From Microvelia longipes (lineage: Eukaryota; Arthropoda; Insecta; Hemiptera; Veliidae), in contig JACMZG010001913.1 of assembly GCA_018340805.1 (NCBI GenBank), positions 19,422,079 to 19,486,078 on the forward strand: 64,000 nt of DNA, given 5' to 3'. Position numbers and translations under genes: made by a program. Numbering within the stretch: the stretch's first letter is position 1; every line of letters starts with the position of its first letter. This document shows positions 22,943 through 31,591 of this stretch, piece by piece. Under the pieces are notes generated by a model that was given only the letters and a program-made list of their open reading frames with translations, was not told the DNA's origin and ran no database searches.

Positions 22943-23585
22943 TACCGCAAAAATAGCACTTAGTTCTTTTTAATGTAATATTCGTTTAAAAAATATTAAC
23001 ATATTAAGCACATAGATAACTCAAAAGAGTTGTATCGTCAATCGTTCATTTTTGACATAATTCGTAAATCATCGACTTCTACAAAAGAAAACGGAACTTT
23101 TTACAAAATGGTTATAGAGGTCAAAACCATTTGTGTAGTGGTTGAACTTCTTGTACGTCTTTTTTCAACACCAAGGAAAATATTTATATATGTCAATATA
23201 TAATATAAATATCAAAAAAGTAACTACTTTTTTAAATATACATAAATTGTAAACAGTTTTGTAATTTTAATTTTTAAAATATTTATTTGCAATACTTAAA
23301 CATCAAACCCGTATAAAAAAAAATGTTCCAAAAATAAGAATTTTCACCAGTAAATTTTTCACAGAGATTATTTTAGTCTTATAAAAGAATTTGTACGTCA
23401 ATGAATAATAGAATATTAGAAATATTTGGGGTACAATTAAAAATGTCGTTCGAGATTTATTTTTTATGAAAGTTAATAATAAAATTAAACTTTGGTCTTT
23501 TACAATTAATTAGGATGAATTTTACAAAAATGTGCAGAAAAACTAATAATATTTCATTTATTTAAATAAAATACGAAAAGAAAAA

Positions 23586-23934
23586 CTATTACGTCAATAA
23601 TACACTTAAATATTTACGACAATTTTAAAATCAAATAAATAATTAAAATTAATTAATTAATAAACATATTAAATTGTATTGTATCATACGCAGAAATCAA
23701 AGAGTTAAGTAAGAAATAAAAGATTAATAACGAATTTTTGTACTTGATTGATCAGCGCTTGTAGATCTTGCGGTTAGAATATGAACTACAATGACCTTAG
23801 ATTCATCTTACCATAACATCTTTAACAGTGCAATAAGTTGTCTTTCTTTCTCGGTTTTTAAATACATTAGATTTTTTAGAATTCTTCAAAGTATGGTATA
23901 AGTAATTTAAAGGAAAATTAGTGAGATGTATGTA
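23586..23934. other. AT-rich stretch, no gene seen
   Basis: Nothing recognised. Confidence 0.5.
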
Positions 23935-23985
23935 CAATATAATTGCTAGAGACTATTCATGTTTTGCAAAACACGGTAGTATCAA
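23935..23985 (+). mobile_element. Tail fragment of the ACAATATAATTGTG element
   Basis: ACAATATAATTGCTAGAGAC directly joins TATTCATGTTTTGCAAAACAC and GGTAGTATCAAATGATATAT. These are the tip and tail of the element at 24173-24434 without its core, so this is an internally deleted or short copy. Confidence 0.55.
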
Positions 23986-24156
23986 ATGATATATGAGATA
24001 TATGTAGTTTGTGTGAGGAAGTTTTGAATGTTTGAAAGGATTTCCTGAAATTTGCAATCTCAATAAAATCTAAATTAGGTAGCCCATATTAATTATTAAT
24101 AATTTTTAAGTATATAGATGGGAAGCCTCGTTCCATGATTTGACAGCTTGTTTTTA
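23986..24156. other. AT-rich spacer
   Basis: Nothing recognised between the tail fragment and the HHR-A copy. Confidence 0.4.
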
Positions 24157-24172
24157 AATAATTAAATGAAAA

Positions 24173-24434
24173 CACAATATAATTGTGCGAGAGACATCAA
24201 GGAAATGTAACAAGCATCAGGCTCTGTCGGCGCCCTGAAGAGTTAGACGTAACGAAACAGAGTGGGACATGACATTATGTCGAGCCATCAATGATAACGA
24301 ATGTCGAATGATGGAACAGTTCCCAGATGTAGCATTGCATTTTGCTTGTTACATTTCCTTGGTGTCTCTTGCACAATTATATTGTGTCAACTATTCATGT
24401 TTTGCAAAACTCGGTAGTATCAAAATGATATATG
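24173..24434 (+). mobile_element. Foldback element (CACAATATAATTGTGCG) with 11-bp target duplication
   Basis: The arms AATATAATTGTGCGAGAGAC and GAAATGTAACAAGCA pair with TGCTTGTTACATTTC and GTGTCTCTTGCACAATTATA. An asymmetric tail follows (CTATTCATGTTTTGCAAAAC, TCGGTAGTATCAAAATG). TTAAATGAAAA is repeated on both sides (24162-24172, 24435-24445). The uninterrupted homologue at 55901-55925 contains this target sequence once, which confirms the duplication. Related copies lie at 49513-49827 and 57060-57232. No coding frame. Confidence 0.8.
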
Positions 24435-24470
24435 TTAAATGAAAAGTCTCTCCACAAAATAAAAAAATTA

Positions 24471-24514
24471 TTGGCAAAGCGCTTTCAACCTAGCTAGAGG
24501 TCATCATCAGTGCA
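24471..24514 (-). ncRNA. Hammerhead-ribozyme-like core (HHR-A)
   Basis: In the minus sense CTGATGA (24510-24504) is followed by T, then GACC...GGTT forming stem II, then GAA, the palindrome AGCGCT and T, giving a CUU cleavage triplet. GCA before the core and TGC after it can form stem I. The self-complementary stem III is typical of dimeric hammerheads of Penelope-like elements and schistosome Sm-alpha repeats. The single extra base before stem II is a deviation from the canonical core. Confidence 0.55.
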
Positions 24515-25038
24515 AAACCGTTGAAGAAATAAAAAGTAGTTTGTTTTTACTTTTCCTCATGGTATATGGAAGTATTGTGTTTGCAAAAAAAATCTGAAAC
24601 CGTGGTGTCACCGTAATTATGCGTTTTTGGTGGTTTTCACAAAGTTGTCTGTCTGTATGTGTGTGTGAGTCTGTATCATCGTAGCTCCCAGTGTATTTAT
24701 GCTATAGAGAATAAAAACTTTGTACAACAATCAGTCTACCGCTGTAGTTGTAAAAATACTTTTTATGACGTCATTAAACCGCAATAATGACTAAGCAAAA
24801 ATTACGAAAAATCATAAAAAAAGCGGAAACAATATGCGATCAGATTGAGATTTGGCACGCATGCAGCCACGAATAACACTAATATATGTGCTAAGTTTCA
24901 TATCATTATCAACATTAGTTCAATTGTTATCAAATGACTTGAGTAGGTTTTTTGAAAAATTGTAAAACATTTTACAATTTAATTGAGTTTTAATTTGGTA
25001 CATGTAATATACCTTTACATAATAAAAAAGTACACTAA

Positions 25039-25284
25039 GGCCCGTATTCAAAGACATTTTCTTAACATTTTCTTTAAGAAACCCTTAAGGAGAATGTTTG
25101 GAAAATGTTTTTAAGCCACGAAAACCATGTTTTTCCCACTTTTAAACACGGGAACGATCATTTAAATTTCGTGGCTTAAAAACATTTTCCTTACCTAAAC
25201 CTAACATTCTCCTTAAGGAGGCCTAACATTTTCCTAACATTCTCCTTAAGGAGAATGTTAGGAAAATGTCTTTGAATACGGGCC
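25039..25284. mobile_element. Harbinger-like MITE with TAA duplication
   Basis: The 246-bp element has a perfect 23-bp terminal inverted repeat (GGCCCGTATTCAAAGACATT...) and TAA on each side (25036-25038, 25285-25287). Homologous 5S-family copies at 50610-50625 and 60268-60280 show the empty site with TAA or its variant once. The arms continue inward as diverged inverted repeats (CTCCTTAAGG, CACGAAA...TTTCGTG). The TIR sequence and TWA target are characteristic of PIF/Harbinger; the assignment is inference. Confidence 0.85.
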
Positions 25285-25324
25285 TAAGTTTCGTTTTAAT
25301 ACGACAAGTATATTCATGATTTTT

Positions 25325-25391
25325 GTTGGATCATAAAAATTAAGCAAAAATTGAGCGCGGTCAGTGTTGTATGGGTGACCGCTGAGAATGA
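25325..25391 (+). promoter_or_regulatory. 5S rRNA-like segment with conserved box C
   Basis: TTGGATCATAAAAATTAAGC, then TGAGCGCGGTCAGTGTTGTA and TGGGTGACCGCTGAGAATG, aligns with 5S rRNA from about position 38 to 98. Box C (TGGGTGACCGC) and the intermediate element (GGTCAG) are intact and box A is partly changed. A T6 run, the pol III stop signal, lies at the element end near 25501-25506. If TFIIIA-type recognition still works it would give an RNA of roughly 200 bases; that is speculative. Confidence 0.55.
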
Positions 25392-25508
25392 AATGAATGC
25401 ATTTACTACCTGAGGACGAGCGAAGCGAATCCGATGCATGGAGAATAAGCGTAGCGAATCCAATGTGATGAGGAAAAGTTCCGAGGTACCCCGTACCAGA
25501 TTTTTTGA

Positions 25509-26510
25509 ATTATATTATATATCATCAACTTAATTTTCTATTAAAAAAATTCATTCTGTGCTTAAAAATCAAATGGAAAGTTCATTGTACAACTTCCTCT
25601 TATAGAATTGTAATTAAACTTATACAATACATTTCCAGTCTAGACTAAGTCCCACGGAAGAAAATTATTAAAATTAAAAGAGAAAAATAAAATAGAAATT
25701 ACTATTAAAGATATGCACAGAAAAAAATAATATAAGTAAAATGAAAAACTATACTAAAATAATGAGAAAATGAAAAAGACTTCCTATCAAATCCTAAAAA
25801 AATATAAAACCTATATCCGTCAAAGAATACATTTTTAAAGAAAAATCAATATTAATAGAAAATATTTTTGTAAAACTATTGTAAAAATATATTTTTTTAG
25901 AATATACAATTATTTTCTACTATTTTATTTGTTTACCATTAGACATAAATGGCTTTATTTACTACAATATAAGAATTTTACTACAATAAAAAATGCTATG
26001 AATGGAAAAACGTAAACAATGAACATATTTATGTAAACAATGAAGTATATTTCATTGTTGAGTATTTGTATTTATGAATGAAATAATGGGTCAAGAATAT
26101 AACAAAGGACATTGGACTAAACTAAGACATTCTTACAATGAATATTTTCACCTAGATATCATTCTTTCCATTTTTGTAGGGTAATAAGTTTATAAAAGTT
26201 AGTAAAATGACTAAACAAATTTTACTAAACTCAACTCGATACTAAATATGAAATATTTCTAATTAAATGGATTGAAAACGTAATAAAGAATAATAATGCA
26301 ATAATAACGTATTAATAATGAAAAATTATTTTTTATAGTATTGTTTAAACTTATATGTAAGCAAAATGTTTAAATATACAGGGTATCCCCCCCCTCTTAA
26401 CTTTTAAACGTACAAGCTAAATTATTTAAATAGGGGCATAATTTCCTTTATTGATGAAGTGAATTTATTTGTATTGACAGCGCCCCAATGCCAAGCGAGA
26501 CCTAACTTTT
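25509..26510. other. AT-rich stretch, no gene seen
   Basis: Nothing recognised. Confidence 0.55.
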
Positions 26511-26580
26511 TCTTTTTAAACAAGTTCTTTATTGTGAAAAGTTATCAATATTTATTTTGTGTTAACCGGAGCCATATTTT
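26511..26580 (+). repeat. Short dispersed repeat (uninterrupted copy)
   Basis: TTTTTAAACAAGTTCTTTAT...CAATATTTATTTTGTGTTAA followed by CCGGAGCCATATTTT recurs at 33914-34125, where it is split by a hairpin insert. This copy therefore shows the empty site. Confidence 0.6.
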
Positions 26581-27049
26581 CATACCTAACTTTAAAATTT
26601 CAAATTGGACCATATATTTTTTGCAAATTTTTATTTCATGACCAAAATAAGTACAACATAATTACTATTTTGCTATCCGAATCTTAGCAAATTTTCGAAG
26701 AAAAAATGTGCTTATAAAATTGGGCTTAAGGAATGGGGTAAGAGGTGGGGATGTATTTTTTGAAAGGAGAGACTTACTGATCAAGAATATATACATATAT
26801 TTTGTTGAGGGGTTTTTTGCACAATTTATTTGCACATGTACTACCATGTATAGTTAATAAAAATATGAATTTACATTTTATTATCAGAATTAGTTCCGGC
26901 GTTATTGATTGTCATATATAACATAATGTAAATACATCACGTTTTATGATAAATACATTTGGAAATTCCCTTATATCGTGGCACTATGCCATTTACATAA
27001 ACTAGAAATATTATATTCATGATAGTAATAACTGATACATAGGAAAACA
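26581..27049. other. AT-rich stretch, no gene seen
   Basis: Open frames of about 60-84 codons on the minus strand show no domain or codon pattern suggestive of a gene. Confidence 0.45.
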
Positions 27050-27160
27050 ACCATGTGGCCGCGAATCGGCCCTCAGCACTGACGCCGTATAGTGTCGGAG
27101 CCAAGGAAGGGGCGAGGCGCATAGGCCGCGGTGCGGCCATGAGGCCTTCGGCCTTTTTGT
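27050..27160. repeat. GC-rich block
   Basis: CATGTGGCCGCGAATCGGCC...AGGCCGCGGTGCGGCCATG, then AGGCCTTCGGCCTTTTTGTA. It has many GGCC palindromes and resembles the block at 52030-52115 (GAGGCCTGAGGCCTTTATTT). Probably a small repeat family; limits unknown. Confidence 0.45.
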
Positions 27161-27510
27161 ATTGCGTTTTTATGTAAAAGTTTGCCTGCATGAAGGGACA
27201 AAAATGTAAAAGAGCACCAAAAGAATTGTTTAAAATAACTTCTATTTAAGTTTAATGGACTTTGAATAAATAAATAAATCATTATCATGGACTGTAAATG
27301 TTTTTACTCACTTTTGTAAAATAAACTTTTGGTTTGATGCTCTTAACTGTTGTTTTACATATGTGGTGGAGTAACTATATTACTTATTTTAAGTTTGGGC
27401 TATGATTATTTTAATATTAACTTGCATTTGTTTTTTGCCTTGTTTGGAATGTATATTTTTATTTCTGTTTTTTGTAATTGGTTTATGGTTTTGTTAACTT
27501 GTTATTAGAT

Positions 27511-27560
27511 TCACTGAGGATGCCAAGCATCGCTTGTGCGAAAGCTTTGATGTAATAAAT
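27511..27560 (+). ncRNA. Hammerhead-like core, family HHR-D
   Basis: CTGAGGA (27514-27520) is followed by T, then a stem II (GC..AAGC / GCTT..GC), GAA (27540-27542), the palindrome AGCT and T. This gives the same layout as the other families with a longer stem II. Stem I would be only about 3 bp (TCA/TGA). A single copy was seen, followed by TGTAATAAATTAATCT. It could be a Penelope-type tail fragment; chance is not excluded. Confidence 0.4.
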
Positions 27561-27925
27561 TAATCTAAAAAAACCTCAGACTGCTGTCTTAATTATTACT
27601 TTTCCTAAATCAATTCCATTATTTGTGATTAGTGGATCCTTTAGATGAAATAAACTATGTTTTATACTTAATCAATTTTTTCCATCTCTAATAGTTTACC
27701 CCCGATAAACGGTCAAAAGTGTAAAGGGGCGCCAAAAAACATTGAAAAACAAGGTCAAGACAATATGAGGCGGAGATTTTTAGACCACCCTGTATTATGA
27801 CCTAAGCAATACTTTTTCTTTTTCGCTAAAGAGATGAGTGTCCCTATGCCCCGCAATGATGGTTACACTATTAGATTTATTTTAGATTAAGAGCTTAGTA
27901 TAGACCAACAATCAAAATAATAAAG
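27561..27925. other. AT-rich stretch, no gene seen
   Basis: Nothing recognised. Confidence 0.5.
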
Positions 27926-27926
27926 A

Positions 27927-27999
<73 letters not shown>

Positions 28000-28043
28000 C
28001 ATATACATATATACATATAATACACACACACACACACACACAC

Positions 28044-28119
<76 letters not shown>

Positions 28120-28157
28120 TATATATATATATATACATATACATATATACATATAAT

Positions 28158-28223
<66 letters not shown>

Positions 28224-28227
28224 TATA
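27926..28227. repeat. Compound (AT)n/(AC)n microsatellite with duplicated higher-order unit
   Basis: A block TATACATATACATATATACA followed by TATAATACACACACAC occurs twice, at about 27998-28045 and 28132-28182, each flanked by long (AT)n. The two long minus-strand frames here are pure repeat translations (Tyr/Ile/Val/Cys). Confidence 0.95.
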
Positions 28228-28850
28228 CCATATGGTTTCACTTCTATCGATCAACCTCATAAGCGTTATTTCTAAATGGAAATTTGCTATAGTAGTGCCT
28301 AGTTGTTCATAGTAAACATTACTAATCATATTATAATAATGATTTAGAAAACAACAAAAACAAACATGAACTTGATCTTAATTTCTTTAAAGCTCTTAAT
28401 GACCATAAAAAGACAAAACTTTGTTCAAACGAGGTCGACTTTTTTTTTGCAACATTTTCATACTTCTGCCAGGGAATTTATTCACTAATTTAGAAAACAA
28501 ATCGATAAAAAATATAGGCATATTAATAAAACAAAATTATTTAACAAAATTAAAATTAATATAAAATTTAATATGAAAAATTAAGAATAATTTAGGAATA
28601 AATTTAAAATTAACATGGAACATATATAAAGCATTACAATACTTGAACAACAAATCGAATATATGATTCTTTTTATAGGAATATCTCGCAGAAATACCAG
28701 ACGAGAGATTCATTTACCTCTCGGCAGAGAAAGTGGATACGAAGATGACCGAGTCTTAACGACTATTCCCGAATTTATTCCTTAAACAAGAATATATTAA
28801 CTGTACAGTTTTAAAAGACTAAAGCTTAAATAATTATTTACAGAACAGGC
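28228..28850. other. AT-rich stretch, no gene seen
   Basis: Nothing recognised. Confidence 0.5.
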
Positions 28851-28905
28851 GTAGTCCTTTCGATCAAGTAAGAGGCCATTATCAGAACAGTCCAAAGAAC
28901 TGGTA
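28851..28905 (-). other. Degenerate hammerhead-like motif
   Basis: In the minus sense CTGATAA, TGGCC, then GATC and GAAAGGACT follow the layout of the other motifs, but the conserved G of the first box is changed and stem III is not a clean palindrome. Possibly a dead relative of the HHR elements. Confidence 0.25.
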
Positions 28906-28916
28906 AAGTAGACATG

Positions 28917-28919
<3 letters not shown>

Positions 28920-28990
<71 letters not shown>
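28920..28990. repeat. (AT)n/(GT)n microsatellite
   Basis: Alternating AT ending in a GTGTGTGTGTGTG run. Confidence 0.95.
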
Positions 28991-29084
28991 ATCGGATATA
29001 TACGGTGATCAAAACAAAATCGTAGATAAAATAGCCCTATTTAAATTTTGTACATTTATTTATTACACAAACTTTAACTTAATT

Positions 29085-29425
29085 CGATCATTTTTCGATT
29101 TTTAACAATAAAAATAAAACGTGTACATGTCATTCAAAAAAATAACTAAAGGTGATAATTAGATATGACTACTTGAGTGCTTAAGTTTTTGATAGAAAAA
29201 AGTTTCTGCGTTTAATCAATTTTTGCTGAGTCATCATTGCCGGTTAATGACGTCATAAAAAATGATTTCGTCCTGCAATTAAAGAGTGAATTATGTACCA
29301 AGTTCCAACTTTCTAGCACAAACATACTTGGAGCTGTTATTATAGACACACTCATACACACACAGGCAAACAATTCTGTTAAAACTACTGAGGAGGTCTT
29401 AAAAACACCTTGGATAATAAAATAA
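29085..29425 (-). mobile_element. 5S-family repeat, partial copy
   Basis: TTTGCTGAGTCATCATTGCC and GGTTAATGACGTCATAAAAA match the AP-1-like and CRE-like boxes. CCAACTTTCTAGCACAAACA, CACACTCATACACACAC and AGGAGGTCTTAAAAACACCT follow. The copy stops before the CGGTTTCGG end and lacks the 5S-like half. Confidence 0.65.
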
Positions 29426-30114
29426 TGTATTGTATTTTTTGTCAGCTAATTTTAATTATTTTTACTCTTAATAAGTAATGTATAATGAATCGCTCTAAGT
29501 TCAAATTAATTACAAAAGGAAATATAACTGTTCATACTTATTTATCATGTTTTTAATTAGAAATTCGACTTATTACATTGTATACTAAAGCAAACATAAT
29601 TTAAATTTTAAGGAGTGCATCTCACATCGACTTTACTTGTAAAACTTTTAGGGATAAAAAACAAAAGCATAACACCGAAACGGGTCCAGTGGTCTCAAGA
29701 GTCATTAAACCATAGAGTTCAATTAAAAAAGATCCAACTTGTGGTCAGAACCTCCAATAAAGGAAATGGTTTTTACCGCAGTTTTTTAGGTTCAAGGTTT
29801 TCAAACTCATTCAAGGTTCATTGCCGCGTAACCGCAGGGACATATTTCAAACGAAACCTTTAACAGATTAGTTTTTGGCAGTAAAATTGTTAGAAAAACC
29901 ACTAATACAAGAAAAAATTAAAAGAAAATGACAAACAATTTTTTTAAAAAGGTTAAGAAGGAAATTTTCGTGAGATATCAGAAACTCTATAAGGTTGTTC
30001 TGACTAATATTATTTCAAAATGTATACAATTTCCTTCGTATATAATTTTTTTTAATTAGATAGACGATTTTAAAGGTGATATTCAACACAAAGACATGAA
30101 TAAGGCTTCCTTAA
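29426..30114. other. AT-rich stretch, no gene seen
   Basis: An 82-codon frame (29615-29863) has no recognisable motif and partly overlaps ordinary AT-rich sequence; I do not call it a gene. Confidence 0.45.
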
Positions 30115-30778
30115 AATGATATTGAATAATATCATATTAGAAGTTATGATATTGAATAATATCATATTAGAAGTTATGATATTGAATAATATCATATTAG
30201 AAGTTATGATATTGAATAATATCATATTAGAAGTTATGATATTGAATAATATCATATTAGAAGTTATGATATTGAATAATATCATATTAGAAGTTATGAT
30301 ATTTAATATCATATTAGAAGTTATGATATTGAATAATATCATATTAGAAGTTATGATATTGAATAATATCATATTAGGTTATATATGAATAATATCATAT
30401 TAAGTTATGATATTGAATAATATCATTTAGAAGTTATGATATTGAATAATATCATATTAGAAGTTATGATATTGAATAATATCATATTAGAAGTTATTAT
30501 ATGATTAGAAGTTATGATATTGAATAATATCATATTAGAAGTTATGATATTGAATTATCATATTAGAAGTATGATATTATATATCATATTAGAAGTTATG
30601 TGAATAATATCATATCATATTAGAATGATATTGAATAATATCATATTATGATATTGAATAATATCATCATATGATATATGAAAATAATCATATTAGAAGT
30701 TATTATATTGAATAATATCATATTAGAAGTTATGATATTGAATAATATCATATTAGAAGTTATGATATTGAATAATAT
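30115..30778. repeat. 30-bp minisatellite with palindromic core
   Basis: About 21 units of GATATTGAATAATATCATAT plus TAGAAGTTAT. The first 16 bases (GATATTGAATAATATC) are near-palindromic. The first nine units are almost identical; units from about 30375 are broken by deletions. The 30-base period keeps both strands open (MILNNIILEV on plus, MILFNIITSN on minus), but these are repeat artefacts. Confidence 0.95.
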
Positions 30779-30984
30779 GTTAATGAAGAAAAGTTTATTG
30801 GTCAGGCATTTTTCCATAGGTTTGGTTTCTCAAAATGTATACACGACAGAAAAATTTGTAAAATAAGTCGTAAAAAGTGATAAGAATAGTGATAGCATTT
30901 TGATAAATAATAGTATATAGGTAATACAACTAGGACGTAATTAATAATAAAAGAAAGGAAGTCTCTCCACAAAACAAAACTTTA

Positions 30985-31028
30985 TTGGCAAAGCGCTTTC
31001 AACCTAACTAGAGGCCATCATCAGTGCA
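30985..31028 (-). ncRNA. Hammerhead-like core in left arm
   Basis: Mirror image of the motif at 31195-31238: CTGATGA, T, GGCC...GGTT, GAA, AGCGCT, T on the minus strand. Confidence 0.55.
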
Positions 31029-31194
31029 AAACCGTTGAGATGTTAAAGAAGTAGAGAAGTGAATCTATGTTTTCTTATTAGGTATTAGAGTCAGACTCTA
31101 AAACTTATACAGACATTGTAATTTGAGTCTGACTCTAATACCTAATAAGAAAACATAGACTCACTTCTCTACTTCTTTAATATCTCAACGGTTT

Positions 31195-31238
31195 TGCACT
31201 GATGATGGCCTCTAGTTAGGTTGAAAGCGCTTTGCCAA
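31195..31238 (+). ncRNA. Hammerhead-like core in right arm
   Basis: CTGATGA at 31199-31205, then T, GGCC paired (two G-U) with GGTT as stem II, GAA at 31223-31225, AGCGCT at 31226-31231 and T at 31232. The predicted cut is after CUU. GCA/TGC forms stem I. In a transcript through the palindrome only one arm is in ribozyme sense. Confidence 0.55.
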
Positions 31239-31452
31239 TAAAGTTTTGTTTTGTGGAGAGACTTCCTTTCTTTTATTATTTATGATGGACTCCATTCACG
31301 CTTATTCTAGTTTTTAGGACGTAAAGTAGCATTTTATCTCCCCCGAATTTTTTTATGTTTGATAGCAATCATGATTTTCTAATCAATAAAATACTTTTAC
31401 GTTTTGAATAAGTCCGCAAATAAGAACTTTAAGTACTTATTTTTTGTTTGTT

Positions 31453-31550
31453 AAGCACTGATGATGACCTTTTTTGGGTTGAAAGCCGGCTTTGTTTTTT
31501 AATAAAGTAATTAAGAGGAGAGACTCTTTTATTTATCATTATACGATGAA
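31453..31550 (+). mobile_element. HHR-A-related element with intact hammerhead-like core
   Basis: CTGATGA (31458-31464), T, GACC/GGTT stem II (four pairs), GAA, then the longer palindrome AGCCGGCT (31484-31491) and T. The sequence after it (AATAAAGTAATTAAGAGGAG, AGACTC) is a diverged HHR-A 3' end. Stem III has changed from AGCGCT to AGCCGGCT yet remains self-complementary, which argues for selection on structure. The 5' part is truncated. Confidence 0.6.
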
Positions 31551-31591
31551 ATCCTCTAGCGCTACCGGTCTAAATAAAGTACTTTAAGTTT

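Larger units (their letters stand above)
24157..24540 (-). mobile_element. HHR-A element, 5'-truncated, interrupted by a foldback element
   Basis: In the minus sense it runs from ATTTCTTCAACGG through the hammerhead-like core to TGTGGAGAGAC and TTTTCATTTAATTATTT, matching the 55775-55923 copy. The 3' end is conserved and the 5' end is shortened, as in target-primed insertion. TTGTTTTTA flanks it (24148-24156 and 24541-24549), a likely 9-bp target duplication. The element at 24173-24434 splits it inside its 3' tail. Confidence 0.75.
24545..25508 (+). mobile_element. 5S-family repeat, full-length copy with nested MITE
   Basis: This copy shows every landmark: TTTTACTTTTCCTCATGG at the start, AAGTATTGTGTTTGCAAAAA, GTGTCACCGTAATTATGCG, TATGTGTGTGTGAGTCTGTA, TCATCGTAGCTCCCAGTGTA, TTATGACGTCATTAAACC (CRE-like), TTTCATATCATTATCAACAT, the 5S-like segment, GGACGAGCGAAGCGAATCCG, and the end GTTCCGAGGTACCCCGTACC followed by AGATTTTTTG. 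Without the MITE at 25039-25284 it would be about 715 bp. No protein is encoded. Confidence 0.8.
30941..31314. mobile_element. HHR-A palindromic dimer with 10-bp target duplication
   Basis: Two HHR-A units face each other as arms 30944-31098 and 31125-31279 (about 155 bp each, few mismatches) around a 26-base spacer. TAGGACGTAA is repeated outside (30931-30940, 31315-31324). Each arm carries the hammerhead-like core and the GTGGAGAGAC end. A roughly 35-bp asymmetric tail follows the right arm. Inverted partial copies with target duplications of this length are typical of Penelope-like elements; no reverse transcriptase is present here. Confidence 0.8.

Noticed and set aside
25325..25391. A functional 5S rRNA gene
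   Set aside because: Only the middle of 5S rRNA is present. The 5' about 37 and 3' about 20 bases are missing, and it sits within a repeat.
27887..28329. Longest open frames (114 and 144 codons, minus strand)
   Set aside because: They are translations of (AT)n and (AC)n tracts (Tyr-Ile and Cys-Val runs).
30115..30778. CRISPR-like regular repeats (also 33283-33600, 39108-39283, 17590-18180)
   Set aside because: Units are head-to-tail with no unique spacers, in eukaryotic-type DNA. They are minisatellites.
30070..30866. Open frames of 90-100 codons on both strands with a repeated decapeptide
   Set aside because: Produced by a 30-bp tandem repeat without stops; not a repeat protein, since both strands are equally open and the array decays on one side.
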